From NCBI GenBank assembly GCA_963995525.1, contig OZ023211.1, positions 56,788,971 through 56,852,970 on the forward strand: a stretch of DNA of 64,000 nucleotides, given 5' to 3'. Position numbers and translations under genes: made by a program. The number at the start of each line of letters is the position of its first letter. Position 1 is the first letter of the stretch. The notes under the pieces are model-generated. The model made no database searches. It saw only the letters and a list, made by a program, of their open reading frames with translations, and was not told the DNA's origin. Positions 63,670-64,000 of this stretch are shown piece after piece. Origin of the DNA: Escarpia spicata. Its lineage: Eukaryota; Annelida; Polychaeta; Sabellida; Siboglinidae.

Positions 63670-64000
63670 CTAAATGTCGTTCCCATGTGAAATATATTCG
63701 TGTGAGCTATTCGTGTGTTCCGTTCCCCAAGAGAACGATGTGGTTAACGTATTATGTTCCTTTCCCATGTGAACGTGATGTTCGTGTGGGCTAAGGTCTA
63801 TGGTCCGTTCCCCCGAGTGAACGTTAACGGTCTGCCAGTTATCGTTTGGCCGAACATACAAGTAGAAATTTCCTTTCACCGTGTGAACTTGTATGGCTTC
63901 GCGATGTCCGTGTGAGCTAACAAAAATAACATTACATATAACATTATAAGCAATTGTGTTCGTTTTTCCTGTGGACATCGTTTGATGTTCGTGTGAGCTA
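63670..64000. repeat. Diverged relatives of the 82-bp repeat
   Basis: Phrases such as GTTCCCATGTGAA, GTGATGTTCGTGTGGGCTAA and TTGATGTTCGTGTGAGCTA recur irregularly up to the window edge, so the array, or a relative, probably continues beyond it. The gap 63301-63669 is A+T-rich and unassigned. Confidence 0.6.

Overview
The window is nuclear DNA from an animal, most likely a marine invertebrate. The evidence is intron-split genes with GT..AG boundaries, several non-LTR retrotransposon families, a Ty3/Gypsy-type pol, a Penelope-like remnant, DNA-transposon relics, TTAGGG-type telomere-like units and very many micro- and minisatellites. A 200-base run of N shows it is a draft assembly. I cannot name the species. 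Nothing prokaryotic is present.

Layout. 0-7 kb: two copies of an endonuclease/RT LINE on the minus strand; the second is split by a 3.5-kb 31-bp minisatellite and interrupted by a (GA)n tract. 7-14 kb: mostly unassigned, with a fold-back, a ~163-bp degenerate satellite, telomere-like units, an inverted pair of a dispersed repeat and a LINE 3' end. 14.2-17.4 kb: a 33-bp array. 18.9-20.3 kb: a terminal-inverted-repeat (TIR) miniature element bracketed by direct repeats. 21.3-25.1 kb: two LINEs on the minus strand. 28.2-30.4 kb: two CR1-like LINEs, one with a long intact RT frame. 30.4-38.0 kb: a composite element with ~290-bp terminal inverted repeats, holding a decayed Gypsy-type pol and a broken gene for a PIN/XPG-like protein with a cysteine-rich tail.

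40.8-50.8 kb holds the one host gene that can be assembled: a five-exon minus-strand gene for a RING-finger protein of about 430 residues with an acidic C-terminal half. Every exon-exon phase matches, apart from one single-base discrepancy in exon 3. Its introns contain a pogo-like element turned into a minisatellite, a tRNA-type SINE, a Penelope-like 3' end, a decayed LINE and several microsatellites. At 54.9 kb a plus-strand signal-peptide exon resembles the start of a nidogen-like (NIDO) extracellular protein; its exon/intron junction has been tandemly repeated, giving six candidate 5' splice sites. 55-64 kb is repeats, a gap and one weak candidate exon.

The most striking theme is minisatellites growing out of functional sequence: RT codons (31 bp), a transposon terminus (33 bp) and a splice-donor junction (35 bp). 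In the first case the seed, a short direct repeat one unit apart in the ancestral codons, is still visible. All identifications are by eye from translated motifs; no database search was run.
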